A DNA stretch of 64,000 bases, from the NCBI GenBank assembly GCA_036417435.1, contig CM070905.1, positions 21,925,592 through 21,989,591 of the forward strand. Reading direction: 5' to 3'. The notes beneath the pieces were generated by a model, which was not told the origin of the DNA, made no database searches, and was given only the letters and a program-made list of their open reading frames with translations. Origin of the DNA: Inia geoffrensis (taxonomy: Eukaryota; Chordata; Mammalia; Artiodactyla; Iniidae). Each line of letters starts with the position of its first letter. Within the stretch, counting starts at the first letter, position 1. Below are positions 1-11,014 of this stretch, one piece after another. The position numbers and the translations under genes were made by a program.

Positions 1-1240
1 CCACTGTTAACATCTTGATGCATATTCTTCTGGTCTTTTTAATGTGAATTTTTATCTATTTAAGATCATATTGTCTTGCACTTCTTTTTTGCACTTAAAG
101 TGTAAGCATTCTCTTGTTAGGTCTTTGTAAATAGTTTAATTATTTTATATGACTGAGATATTTACAGGGTGTTCATTAGGTTAAATAACATTTTTCTCAT
201 TATAAAAATAATGTTTCTCCTACGAAATGTCAGATATCTCAGTTTTGCAAAGAAGTAATGAGAATCTGAGTTCTCTGCCCACCCCTTCTCAAGCTTTTTA
301 AATGTATCCTTTTCCAGTCTCTCTTTGAGATTAGCTTCTCTACACCCCCGCACCCCCCCACTGTTTGCCTGTCCCTCTCTCCACTGATATATTTATATAC
401 AATTTTATATCCAGCATGTTTACCTAACGTTATATTTTGTGATTTCCAATGTCGTTTTCTCCCAAAACCATGATTTAAACATATGAATTTGCTAATTGAT
501 TTAGTCACATGCTTTCCTCCAATTTTTGATGTTTACATTGTTTCCTGTTTTATGTTATTTTAAGTTATTGTATGTGTGTCCTTGTATAGTTATCTTCCTG
601 TGTATCTGTGATTGTTTCTTCAGGAGATATTTATAGACATGTTAATCAGTCAGAACAGTTTGAGGGTTTGTAAAAAGATATTGCTGATTGCCTGAAAGGA
701 TTGTCTCACCTCTCACCTCACCTGCTTTGCTCTTCTTGTTGTGCATTTTTGTGAATCTGATAGATGAAAAAAAATCTTGGTGTTTGCTAGTGAAATTCAA
801 TACTTTTTCGTGTTAATTGACATTTTATATTTTGGGGTGAATTGTTTGTTAATATCTTTTACCTTTTACATTTATAATAGTATAAAATACATGATCCTCT
901 TGCAAGTATTTTATTTTTTGTTTACCTTGCAGTTTTGTCTGCTGGTTTTGAAGCTACAGATCTTAATATTTTAATGTTGTCAGATTGAGCTGATTACCTC
1001 GCCTTTTGTTGCTTTTTCTCCATTGCTTTTGTAAAGCTAAGACTTTTTTTCCTATCTCAAATTCAGAAATATATTCTTCTGATTGTTTCTTTTTCTCCCC
1101 TTTTACATTTAACTCTTTAATCTCCACAAAATTAATTCTGATGAAGGTTATAAAGTGGGAGCTAGTTTTATTTTTTCAAGAATATTTTGTTCTCATGTTT
1201 GTCCAAAATCCCAGTAAAATTGTGATGTGAACCAAAATAA
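1..1240 (-). mobile_element. Old L1 LINE remnant (L1M/HAL1-like), 3' region
   Basis: The plus strand reads like the reverse complement of an old L1. Recognisable words include catcttgatgcatattcttc near the start, tccttgtatagttatcttcc near 580 (the stretch before the usual 'on-target' part of L1), and a passage near 830-1200 that resembles the L1 ORF2 end in antisense (ggggtgaattgtttgttaat, then a T-rich stretch). Divergence is high and no open frame survives. It may be two neighbouring fragments rather than one copy. The family assignment is from memory of consensus sequences. Confidence 0.55.
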
Positions 1241-1595
1241 GTGCTTTTTCTTATTTTGGTGCCTTGATTTTCCCACTGAGAGAAATGAGGAGGCTGCGAT
1301 ATACCTGTGGACAGGATCAGTTAGCTTCACTTCTCAGCTCAGAACTTGCCATGTCTCTTTCCGGCTCGGGAAGTATGATGCTCCACACAGGTTGGTGGGG
1401 GACAGAGACGGCAGCGGTAATAAGGGATGGGGGCCCATAGGGACTAAGTAGCCCAGAGTGAGCCTCTCGAAGTCTTGACCCCATTTCAGTTTCCCTCGAC
1501 TAAGATAAGCTACCAGGGCTCGGCTCATTGGAGGCTTACTTGAACCTCAGGTTATAGCCATAAGGCGGCACGTGGTGAAAAAAGAGTCCTAGCCT
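1241..1595. other. Unrecognised sequence
   Basis: This stretch is less AT-rich than its flanks and includes a purine-rich part (ggttggtgggggacagagac near 1390). Short frames are open on both strands, but none has codon structure or a motif that I can support as coding. I recognise no repeat. Confidence 0.4.
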
Positions 1596-1720
1596 GGGCA
1601 AGTCAGAGAGCTTGGGTCCAGTTTCAGCTGTCAGTCAACTATCTGTATAACATAGGAAAGTCTCTTAACTTCTCTAATTTCCTGATTTATAGAATAAATC
1701 TGAGATTTAGTCTCAGTAAG
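1596..1720 (+). repeat. MIR SINE fragment, plus strand
   Basis: The order of words fits the MIR middle: a 'tgggtccagtttcagctgtc' stretch, a degraded 'ctgtataacataggaaagtc' (MIR: gtgtgaccttgggcaagt), then 'tctcttaacttctctaattt' and 'cctgatttatagaataaat'. It is old and diverged, with no target duplication visible. Confidence 0.55.
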
Positions 1721-3966
1721 TTATGGTCTCGGCAAGTGGCAGAGCTAGGTTGTGTGCTATGACTATTTGGGGGAACTTTTCTTGGTAACTAGTTCATCTT
1801 TCCTTATTAATCCAGTCAGCCAGTATGATACCAAGTTTAGGAAGAATATCACAGTATCACGTAATACTCCACCTTGGGGCGTTTCTGCTTCTTACCATTC
1901 CGGAGCGTTCCTAGTCTATTTCAAGCTTCCTTTCTGAGAGTCTTCTGTCTTCCCTAATAATTTCTTCTCCAGCTACCTCTTGTGTTTAACAATTTAAAAA
2001 GATGAGCCTAGTAATCAGGAAACACTCAGACCTGATGTTTGTTTGTCACTGACCTTGCCCTGCCACTTGCCTGGGGTATAAATTTTTTTAAAAAGGTGAA
2101 ATAAAGATATGAAAAGCATTTTGAAAAATGTGAAGCATTAGGTGGTAAAAGTAATAGTTCTGAGGTACAAATACCTGCTCTCAACCATGTTAATTGTTTT
2201 TATTGGTATTAATAAATTATTATTTATTAACAAATTAATAACAGAAATTGCATTGAAAACAAAACAGTCACAGGCCAAACCTTTTGAATTTCAAATATGT
2301 TTATGTTAACATACTCTGTTTTAGACAACCAGCACAGAGACTATGGTCAAGTAGTTTTTATATGATGAAGTCATGTATCAGTCAATCCATTACACTTGTT
2401 AAGGTGTTTTAATGTTTTATCTCCCACTTTTTGGTTTCCAGAGTAAAATAACCTCAGATGAAAATTTCTGTGGTGTTGATGTTTTCCTCTTGAGAATGTG
2501 TTTGCTGTAATAAGATACAGTAACCACTTGAAATCTATAAAACTTGTGTGAAGTCTGGATAAACCTAAACAGTTTTTTCTTTGTGCTCCAGGAGCACACA
2601 GCACTATATGTTAAATAAAGCACAAATATCTATACATAGCTGCAACTATGTTTCATTTCATTACAATTATGTCTTGCCTGATCTTCAAATAACATGAAGA
2701 GTCATCTTTAAAATAAACCTTGAATGGTTATGATCTTCATAGAAACAGTTTCTTTATTAATTAAACTTTTGTTTTTCATAGTGCATTGCTTTGATCTCGT
2801 AATATTTTTTAAAACATCCTGAGGGTTTATTTTCAAGGCTTCCAAATGAATTTTTATTTCTTAAAAGCCGTAATATATTCATGGCTCAGTGAATCCCAAA
2901 GACAGTATTTTTAAACTCCTGTTAAGTTTATTTTTCTTAGCATGCTAGTCTACTGCATAATTTTCTTTGCTCTATGGGTCACGTGATTCCTCCCGTCCAT
3001 AACACACGCACTTAAAAATTTCACTTCCTGATTGAGCCATCAAGATTATGTAAAATGTAAATCAGTCTAAATACCTAAGAGCAGGAATTTTAAGGGAAAA
3101 ATGCTGTTTTGTTTTTCTGTTTCATTACTGATGCCTAAAAAATCAGAGTGTGTGTTTGCCTATTTGTATTTGGAAACTAGAGACTGTTAGGGTGGTTTTT
3201 TGTTTTTGTTTTTTCTTTTGTCCCTTCCCTTTCAGATTGCATCAGAGTTTGCTTTCATTATAAAAATAAAGTACCAAGTAGATAGAACATAGGAGTGGTG
3301 TAGTTGCAGGACTGAAATCAAAATGGTTCCGATTACTGAGAGAGCTGTTCATTTACTTATCCTTTTCATGATCTGAATGGAGAGTGCAGCATCTCTCAAA
3401 AGGTAACGATTTGATATTTCAGAGTTGTAAATGGCCATTTAACCTTTCTGCTGCCTGATATAAATGAAAGTAATTTCTAGCAGGCTGGATGACACTTGGT
3501 TTATCATGAATCTAAAAATCCCTCACATTTTCTCAAAGCAGTTTTGAAGTTGTCATAGTAACGGCATGATATTTGGAGGGTCTTTTTAGTAGTTCTTTAG
3601 CTAGAGTTAATTAATTTTATTAACCCTGGACTTTTTTTTCTTTTTATTCTTCTCTGACAAACAAGGGCCATCATTGCTCAAGTATGTATTTGGTGTTTTT
3701 TATTTCTTGGTGACTATAGTTTGAGGACTTGATGTTTTACAAATTGTTTCAGGAAAGGAACGAGAATGTTATCAGTTGATTTCAGATAGTTTAAACCTGG
3801 GTTTTTAAATACTTCTCTGTAAAATTGCACTACCATTGTAGGACCAGAATTTAGTTTTATTTAAAGAGATGGGTTATGGGAGATGTTCGCTCAAATTTTA
3901 CTGTGACTTACACAATTAAATTGTGCTGCAACTATCCTCTTTTTTTTTTTTTTTTAATTCTGCTAG
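1721..3966. other. AT-rich unique DNA, nothing recognised
   Basis: About 2.2 kb of AT-rich sequence without a recognisable gene or repeat. It holds T-runs and short frames only. It ends in a strong polypyrimidine tract (about 3938-3955), described with the exon-like segment that follows. Confidence 0.4.
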
Positions 3967-4180
3967 ATCCAGAGTAAGAATTGAAGAACACAGAAGGGAA
4001 ATGTCAGACTTACAGGAGAAAATTATTTCTTTAAAAATGTAACAGTCAGATACAATACCAAAATCGTGTTCCACAAAAGAAAAAGAAATGGATAAATCTG
4101 ACTTTATCAAAACTGAAAATGCAACAGCAGTGCTCTTTGAAACTCTAAAATACGCTAAAGTAAATTATCCTCTAGGAAAG
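3967..4180 (+). other. Exon-like segment with an in-frame stop (possible decayed exon or pseudogene piece)
   Basis: A long T tract followed by attctgctag looks like a splice acceptor ending at 3966. The frame that starts at 3968 reads 24 codons with a hydrophilic, helix-favouring composition (SRVRIEEHRREMSDLQEKII is visible), then a TAA at 4040-4042. The same frame stays open from 4043 through 4408, and its first part is again rich in Lys, Glu, Asp and Ser. A short coiled-coil-like peptide broken by one stop fits a decayed exon or pseudogene fragment. It could equally be a terminal exon ending at 4042, or chance. I do not recognise the parent gene, and no clear donor site supports a complete exon. 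Confidence 0.25.
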
Positions 4181-7100
4181 TTTGTGGGAATTTTTTTATT
4201 GGGAGAAAGTAGGTCAGGATCTTCTGTTAGTAAAGCTCTGTGGCAGAAATTCTTGCCAATATGGCGATCGGTGAGGAAAGAAGCCCCTCTCTTGGGCAAG
4301 GAGAGGGTCAGAAAAAAGAACGGTCTTTACCAGGTCTGGATGCTGGGACTTGAAAAAGTATCAGATGTTGGATGCTTTTGTTTTCTTGTAAAAGTGATCA
4401 GAGAGATGTGACACTTACAAAAGGTATCATGTGAGTTCTGTGGGCTTAATGCTAATGCCAGTATCCCCAGTGTTGTGTGGAGTATTTGTTCAGCCGGAGG
4501 TGGTTCAAGACAGTCAGGGTAGCAGCGTGTGCAGCCAACAGCAGTAAAGGTGCTAATACATGTCCAGTGATGTCAGGAGTTACGAGACAGCAGTTTCAAA
4601 ACACTGCAGTAAACAAGGTCATAGTGTCCCGTTTTGCTGGAAGAAGGTTTGTTTTTATGAGCTGGACAGTACATGGATGAAGTAATTTTTCAAAACAAAC
4701 ATCAAATTTATATGTTGGGTTTTTCTTCCTACTTTTTGGATTTAAAAAAAAATTAACCAGATGAGATTTAGTAAGGGTTACATTTTTAAGCAGAATTATA
4801 CTTTTTTCCTGTTTTGTTTTGGTTTTTTAATTGATTCTCTGTAGTTTCCACAGAGGAAATGAAAATACTTCTGATCTAGGATTCTTAAATGCAGTTTTAG
4901 AGAGCAAGGTATGACCCGGCACACGGCAAATGCCAATCACCATCACCAGTAAAACACTCCTTCTAATTTTGTACCTTTCACACTTATTTAGACAGGCATC
5001 TAGGTACGGGAAAGTTAATGGCGCAGAATGCTGCTGACTGCGTGGTTCTCGTCTTAATACATTTTCCAACCTTGAACCTGAGAATGCCAGAGGCTCAAGT
5101 CTCTGAATGCTCGTCTGAGCCGTTATCTGCTGGTGGCCTGGTTCCTGACCTAACAAGTGGGTGTCCCAGGCGTGCGTGTGGTAATAGCAGCAGTGGTGCC
5201 ACGTGGCGCCCAGAGGTCGCTTTGGTCTGTCCTGGAGATTCCTGGTCCTTGGTGAAGCTTCTAAGTTGAACTGTGAACTTGGGGCATCCTGAGAAGCGCA
5301 GCCATTTTGGAGTTCCACAGCAAACCTGGATGTTAAGTGTAAACACAGCTTATAAAGTGAAAGCAGGGGCCTTGAGGAAGGGAATTACCCTCATCTTGTT
5401 CCGGACCTGCTTACTGTGCTGGAAAACAAAGTAAGTTTTGTTTGTTTTCAGTCAGTCTCTCCTACATGTTTTTCTTGCTAACATTATTAAACACTCAGTA
5501 TCTGGCAAATGCCAAGGTTTTTTTTTTTTTCCTTTTCATTGGGAAGTAGGAGATGAAGTTTGTTAAATAGCTGATTGCGTCTTTTATCTTTTCTGTCTCT
5601 TCCTGTATCTAGCTGCTGGCTGGCTTGTTAAGAGGTAAAAAGAGACTGAAATTTATCATCAATGAGAAAACAAAAAGTTCTCTTTTTTTCTCTTTTTAAA
5701 TGGTTCAAGAACTTTGCCATTAATTAAATGACGGTGGGTGACACAGACAAGGCTTTTTATGAGGTGCAGCCAGGAGCATATCTAGCAAAACAGCCCCAGT
5801 TCACTGCCCTTATTTCCATTGGGAAGCAGGAAGGGTGCGTGTACAAGACAGGTATGAGGACGGGGGTGTCTGCACGTGGGAACTGCAGACACTAGATGGG
5901 AATGGCTGTTGGATAAAAGGCTGTAATTTTAAAGCCTGTCAGGAAATGGAAAGGACCTGAAGAATACTAGTTATTTAATGATGTTGGGGAAATAAATTAA
6001 TATAAAAATGGGATAAAATGTATGAAGTCCTAACCGAATTTTTCCTTCATGTTAGAAACTTTCGTGCCTTGTAGATTTATAGAAAATATGTTTAATAACT
6101 TTAAAAAATAATAATTAAGAGGCTTCATCTCCTACACAGCAGATTCTGTGACATCAGCCTAATTCTGACACTTGGCCCGTCTTACATTTTTGTTTGTTTG
6201 TTTTTTATGCTGATCCTGTCTCCAGAGATGTTACATGGCTTGATAAATTTTTCATACAAAGTTCCGTGGTTTTGAAAATGCAAAACGAATAGAAATGCAG
6301 AGTGGTTTGTGATTTGTAATTAAAATTATCCTTATAAAATGGACTGCTTTTACCGGAGACTTTTCTTGACTTCTCTGAACTTAAACAGTGACACTTTGAA
6401 GGTAGAAGGGGGCAGCATGTCTGTAGTGTGGCGCTGGGAAGCAGAAGTCTGGGGTCTTAGCTTCTAAGTCTAGTGTGGAATATACAGTGTGAATTTAAGT
6501 TCGGGCTTCTGTGCCGTGGGAGTTCCCATTTTATCTCACAGTGGTGATGGTAGGACTTGAGGTGTCTGTATTTCATTTGAAACACTCCAGGCTCCCTGTA
6601 TGAATGTCTGTGAATTATTAATTCAGCAAACATCTTTAAGTACCTTCTTCCTGAAGGTACTTTCAGTGTTGTGCTCAGAGCTGTAGTTTTTCACAATTAA
6701 ATTTACAGAGATTTGTTTTATAAGTCAAAGATTCAGAACAGTTTGAAACAAGGGTGAATGAGCAGAGCATTACCATCGAAACGGTTTGTTAAAGATGGTG
6801 CCAAGTGAGCAGGGCTGTCCCCTCTGAGCTGCCCCTCCTAATTAAAGGGGAAGGTGGCTGCCATCTGTCTTCTTTCATTCAAGGCAGTAGGGGGTCTGGG
6901 GTGGAAGGAAGCAACCCCCCCTCTTATTTTTCTCCCACTCTTTTTTATAGTCGGCTTTCTCCCTAGTCAGTGACCCAGAAGGTCATTGATGATCTGTCTA
7001 TCTCAGAATGAATAGTAACATAAGCATGCAAGGCACTTGCAAAAAAGAAAAAAGTTTATAACATGAATTTATCCATTTAGAATTCTGCTTGAATTTTGTC

Positions 7101-7312
7101 TGAGAGTATTGTAATCCCTTTGCTGGTGTCATTGCCCCTTTTGTCGCTGAGGGCACTACTGGCAGAAAAAGTGGGGGGTTCTACTTTTATTGATTTTGTT
7201 TTTTCATGAAGAATTGTTTACACTCCACCGGGCATAATGTGGAAGATGGCAGCGTGTAGCTGTCCAGCGAGGATGTACAGGAATATTATTCTTATCAAAA
7301 CCAAGGACACCT
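4181..7312. other. Unique AT-rich DNA, nothing firmly recognised
   Basis: About 3.1 kb without a clear repeat. Frames are open on both strands at 4827-5346 (163 codons on the minus strand, 83 on plus), but they overlap antisense to each other and show no protein motif, so I do not call them coding. A 13-base T-run lies near 5519. Confidence 0.4.
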
Positions 7313-7359
7313 GTTAATTATTATTATTATAATATATATACCTATATATATATATAATC
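7313..7359. repeat. AT-rich simple repeat
   Basis: An ATT-type run passes into imperfect TA dinucleotides interrupted by cc. It is low-complexity sequence with no coding content. Confidence 0.8.
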
Positions 7360-8599
7360 TCAAGGGAAATTGTGGACAAAGAGGTTAACAGATCTCCAAG
7401 ATACTCAGTGGTCTGCTGGTCTACTGCAGCTTTTTTGGTCCAGTCATTGAAATAACGTACATTGATTATCCTTCAGTTAAGCAATAAGCCTTTTAAACCT
7501 TTTCTCATGAGAATAGGTTATTGGAGAGTTTAGTTGTAGTTTGGGGTCACGGCTTTAACTGCTTTTGAAACATAGAGTATTCTAACAAAATGATTGAGCT
7601 TTCTTGCCTCAGTTTCCACACCTTTAAGTGGAAGAAATATGTGCTGCTTTTAAAAATATTTAAGAGACTATGAAATAATACTTTCTGTCTTTGATAGAAA
7701 ATTTAACTGAAAAATTCTAAAATCTTTGGTTATTTTTGTTTTCAGTTTTCATATACAAAAACTAGCAAAGTGCCAGCGGTTATCTAAAAAGATTTGGTCC
7801 TTAACACACTCTGTTAAGCCTCCCCGAGCAGTAGATAATGGACTTCTCAGAATATGCTGATTTTTGGAACTCTCTGTGACGTGGAAATGTGTTTCTTAAA
7901 CCCATAGCAATATGTTTGGAAAGCCCAAATGTCAGAGTCATTGTCTGTAATTTTACTTAGAGCATTTTTTCAAATTTGTCATCAACCTGTAATGAGGTTT
8001 CTTGGAAACTAAGATGTGCTTATGTTGTTGAATGTTGGGAAGATCAGTCTGTAGATTCTGGAGACACTGACAACAGTTTGGATTGGATGATACCTGAAAA
8101 GTAGCTCATTTCCTAATCGCTGAAGGGTACACGGTGCTGAGCGGGTGGGTCTTTTTGGCTTTTTCATGTAATTTGGACATTGAACTAGATGCTTCCCTAA
8201 CTATCTTTTTAAAGTTGTGATTTACACTAATTTGTTTTTACCCATCAGTATATATTTCAGGGCAACTAAATAAACGAATTAAATGAAGCACATGTATAAG
8301 GTGTGACTCTAAAGTAATGCAATCAGTATTTTAACTCACAGAACAAAAGACACGTAGACATGCAAATGAATGTTGCCTCCTTAAAGTACGGTGTTAGCTG
8401 GGAAGAATTTAAACTTCTCCTACAGCGATGCCATCTTTGCCAAGGACATATTCAAAACTTTTTTTCGCCATTGCCTTAAAAGCCTCCCATCCTTTTTTAT
8501 TATCCATAGTGATGGGAATTCTCTGGCCTTGGAGGGTAGGAAGGAGCCAGTAGTTAGGTCCGATGAAAAGGTTTATGATCCATTAACTGATTTGAGTCA
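7360..8599. other. Unique DNA with a possible MIR scrap
   Basis: Mostly unrecognised. Near 7600-7640 the words cttgcctcagtttccacacc resemble the MIR core on the plus strand, but the match is too short to call separately with confidence. No gene is visible. Confidence 0.35.
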
Positions 8600-8830
8600 T
8601 TGATTCATGTAAACATTTACTGAGCCACCGACTACATTCCAGCAGTCAGCACTGCAGATTCAGAAACTGGCATGTCAGGGGCCTGCCTCCGGGAGGACAG
8701 TTGAGTGGGATAAGTGACATATAAAGAGGTAACATCACAGATTGACAAGTACTATAACAGAGATACACGTGGTGCATGGTGTTGCCAGAGCCCGGTGGGG
8801 TTGGAGGGGGGGCAGTTAAAACTTGATGGA
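8600..8830 (-). repeat. L2 LINE 3'-end fragment, minus strand
   Basis: The plus strand begins gattcatgtaaacatttact and continues with a degraded form of the L2 3' end in antisense (attcattcaacaaatatttattgag pattern, then a cagg..cactg part and a tataaagaggtaac..acagat part). A CHR-2 SINE later inserted at its right end. Confidence 0.6.
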
Positions 8831-9041
8831 GGGCTTCCCTGTTTGTGCAGTGGTTGAGAGTCCACCTGCCGATGCAGGGGACGCGAGTTCGTGCCCCGGT
8901 CCGGGAAGATCCCACATGCTGCGGAGCGGCTGGATCCGTGAGCCATGGCCGCTGAGCCTGCGCTTCCGGAGCCTGTGCTCAGCAACGGGGGAGGCCACAG
9001 CAGTGAGGGGCCCGCGTACCGCAAAAAAAAAAAAAAAAAAA
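8831..9041 (+). mobile_element. CHR-2 type tRNA-derived SINE
   Basis: The head gggcttccctgtttgtgcag is followed by the tRNA-like B box, the gatcccacatg part, the GC-rich body and an A tail of about 19 bases. The target duplication cttgatgga lies at 8822-8830 and again at 9043-9051. The head has a change (gtttgtgcag instead of ggtggcgcag) that damages the A box, so this copy probably cannot be transcribed well by RNA polymerase III. Confidence 0.95.
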
Positions 9042-9051
9042 GCTTGATGGA

Positions 9052-9589
9052 AAAGTGAGGGTTGTTGTGTACGTGATTTATAAAGTGGCTTACATAATAG
9101 AATTTTGGAAATGAAAGCCCTGAAAAACACCTTCTACTTTAAGGATAAGGAGATGGGAATTTTATTTCTGAAATTCTTTAATTCTCAGCTAGTTGAAAGC
9201 CTTTTGAGAAAAGAAGTTCATTCTGTAATAGACATCTTTTTTTTTTTTTTAAACAAAGAAGTTGTGGCTATATAAAAGGTGAGGTCTGTAAAAGATTTTG
9301 GACATTGTTAGAATAACTCTGTGTTCTCCAAAGGAGACTGTTTTTGAGGAATGATTCTTACTTACATGTTAAAATTGGGTACTTTGGACACATTAAATAT
9401 ACCAAAGCGTTACATGCCATATTGATTGCTGAGAGTAGCTGTCTAGCTTTCGGGAGACAGTGAACTTGAAGCTGGCCTGCATCCTAAGTATATGGTGGGA
9501 GAGAAAAGGCTTCCTCAGGTCTTCTTTCGTGTTTTATTCCACGGGGACAGAATTTCTGTCCCACAGCCAGCAGGCGATCTCCCTGTGGA
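9052..9589. other. Unique DNA, nothing recognised
   Basis: About 540 bp of AT-leaning sequence with a T-run near 9237-9250. No gene or repeat recognised. Confidence 0.4.
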
Positions 9590-10435
9590 TAAGTTCATTT
9601 AACAGTTATTTGTGGAGTGCCACCCTCTGCCAGGCACTGTTCTAGGAGCTGAGCAGAAGCTTGACGATTGCAGCCCCCCAGGTGCTGGTACATCCTCAGC
9701 AGGACCCTGTGGGTGTGCACATTCAGCTGCTGTTTCCTGGGTGCCTTTCCTGAGCATGACAGTGTGGGCCCGGATGTCATGCTGCCTGCGGAGAGCTTGG
9801 AGCTAAGGTTGCGTGCACAGATAAACATAGAGAAGAGAGATAAAATGTATAAAAGAAAAGAGATAAATCAAACACACTACACATTTGTAGAAGAGATTTT
9901 GCTCAGGCTGGGCCATCAAGAAATGCATCATCGATAGAAGAGGCTTTGGCCGGACCAAGAAAGGTGGTGTTGGACTTGAGGACTTCGAGGGTCTGAGTCT
10001 GAGGACACATGAGCAGAGACATATAGAAAGGGGTGGGAAGAACTGGTGCACAGAGTGGGCAGTGACTAATGTGTTGTTGCTGGGCAACAGTGTGTGTATA
10101 AGTGACTAACGGGAACAGAAGGCAGCAAAGGTCAGTTGAGGCTGGCCCAGGAGGGCTGTGAAGGCTTATGACTGAACGATTTAGACTGGATACTGAATCA
10201 CGGGAACAGTTGAAGAAGTTCGGTCAGGTGAGTGACAATAGGATCTTCTGGAATCAGTGTGCGGGGTGGCCCGGACAGTGAGAAAACCATAGCCAGGGAA
10301 GCCCAGCAGAGCTGCTGTGATAGTCCAGGAGGGAGGTGCAGGGGGCCTAAGTGAGGGGGCACGACTGGAATGGACCTGGATGAGAGGGGTTGCCTGGCGG
10401 GGAGGCGGATAGAAGCGGAATTACTCCAGATTTTT
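9590..10435 (-). repeat. L2 LINE copy A, minus strand, 3' part
   Basis: It starts with the antisense L2 3' end (ttcatttaacagttatttgt, then gccaggcactgttctaggag) and continues with the antisense C-terminal reverse-transcriptase region (gctgtgaaggcttatgactg; atagtccaggagggaggtgc). The part near 9680-9800 aligns poorly and may hold extra sequence. No frame for a working reverse transcriptase remains. The copy resumes at 10861 after two later insertions. Confidence 0.75.
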
Positions 10436-10607
10436 TTGTTTAATATTCATTGTTTATTTATTTTGGCTGCACTAGGTCTTCGTTGTAGCATGCAGGTTCT
10501 TTAGTTGTGGCATGCATGTGGGATCTAGTTCCCTGACCAGGGAGGAAACCCAGGCCCCGTGCACTGGGAGTGCGGAGCCTTAACCACTGGCCCACCAGGG
10601 AAGCCCC
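10436..10607 (-). mobile_element. CHR-1-like tRNA-derived SINE, minus strand
   Basis: The reverse complement begins ggggcttccctggtgggcca and has the tRNA-Glu-like head, the ggtcagggaactagatccca part and an eroded A-rich tail (as tttgtttaatattcattg). The target duplication tactccagattttt is at 10422-10435 and at 10608-10621, a perfect 14-bp match. This fixes the element boundaries well. Confidence 0.92.
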
Positions 10608-10621
10608 TACTCCAGATTTTT

Positions 10622-10860
10622 GAACTCAGGTGCCATTTGTTACTCCTGTGTCATTTGCCAGGCATGTCACATACATCATCTCATTCAATCTTAGACTAAT
10701 CCTATGAGGTTGGTATTTTTGCCCTTACTTCAGAGATGAGAAAACTAAGGCTCGGAGAAAGATTTGTCTAAAGCTGCCCAGCTAATAGGATATAGAGCAG
10801 CATATTCCAGGAAATCCCTGATTTCCACACCTGTACTCTTTCTACTGTACTAGGTTTTGA
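10622..10860 (-). repeat. MIR SINE, minus strand
   Basis: The plus strand shows the antisense MIR order: gccaggcatgtcacatacat, catctcattcaatcttagac, cctatgaggttggtattttt, cagagatgagaaaactaagg, then the cagctaatagg part and a gtactctttctactgta end. Flanked on both sides by L2 copy A, so it was inserted into that L2. Confidence 0.85.
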
Positions 10861-11014
10861 AGAGAGCAGATGGAAGAGAGAAGATGATCCCTATGCACTC
10901 TGTACATGTTCAGATTAGATACTGGTAAGACATCCATCAGGCAGCTGGAGTTGTGGAGCTGAATCTCAAGGACAAAGTTAAGAGGATCGGAGACAGGGAT
11001 TTAAGAATCAGCTG
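10861..11014 (-). repeat. L2 LINE copy A, continuation
   Basis: After the MIR the sequence returns to antisense L2 (gacatccatcaggcagctgg and gagctgaatctcaaggacaa match the L2 passage that encodes the end of the palm region). It follows on from the part before 10436, so one L2 has been split by the MIR and the CHR-1-like SINE. Confidence 0.6.

Noticed and set aside
4477..4680. 67-codon frame (plus) after the exon-like segment
   Set aside because: It is in a different frame from the 3967 segment, has no splice context and no recognisable motif.
8831..8905. tRNA-like sequence in the SINE heads
   Set aside because: The tRNA-Glu-like heads are parts of SINEs and lack a full cloverleaf with a proper acceptor stem end; none is a tRNA gene.
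8823..9047. Protein-like frame MVESPPADAGDTGSCPGPGR-type repeated at several loci
   Set aside because: The same frame recurs at 14586-14819, 30794-31006, 45201-45560, 61702-61893 and 62139-62342 because it is the CHR-2 SINE read through; it is not a gene family.
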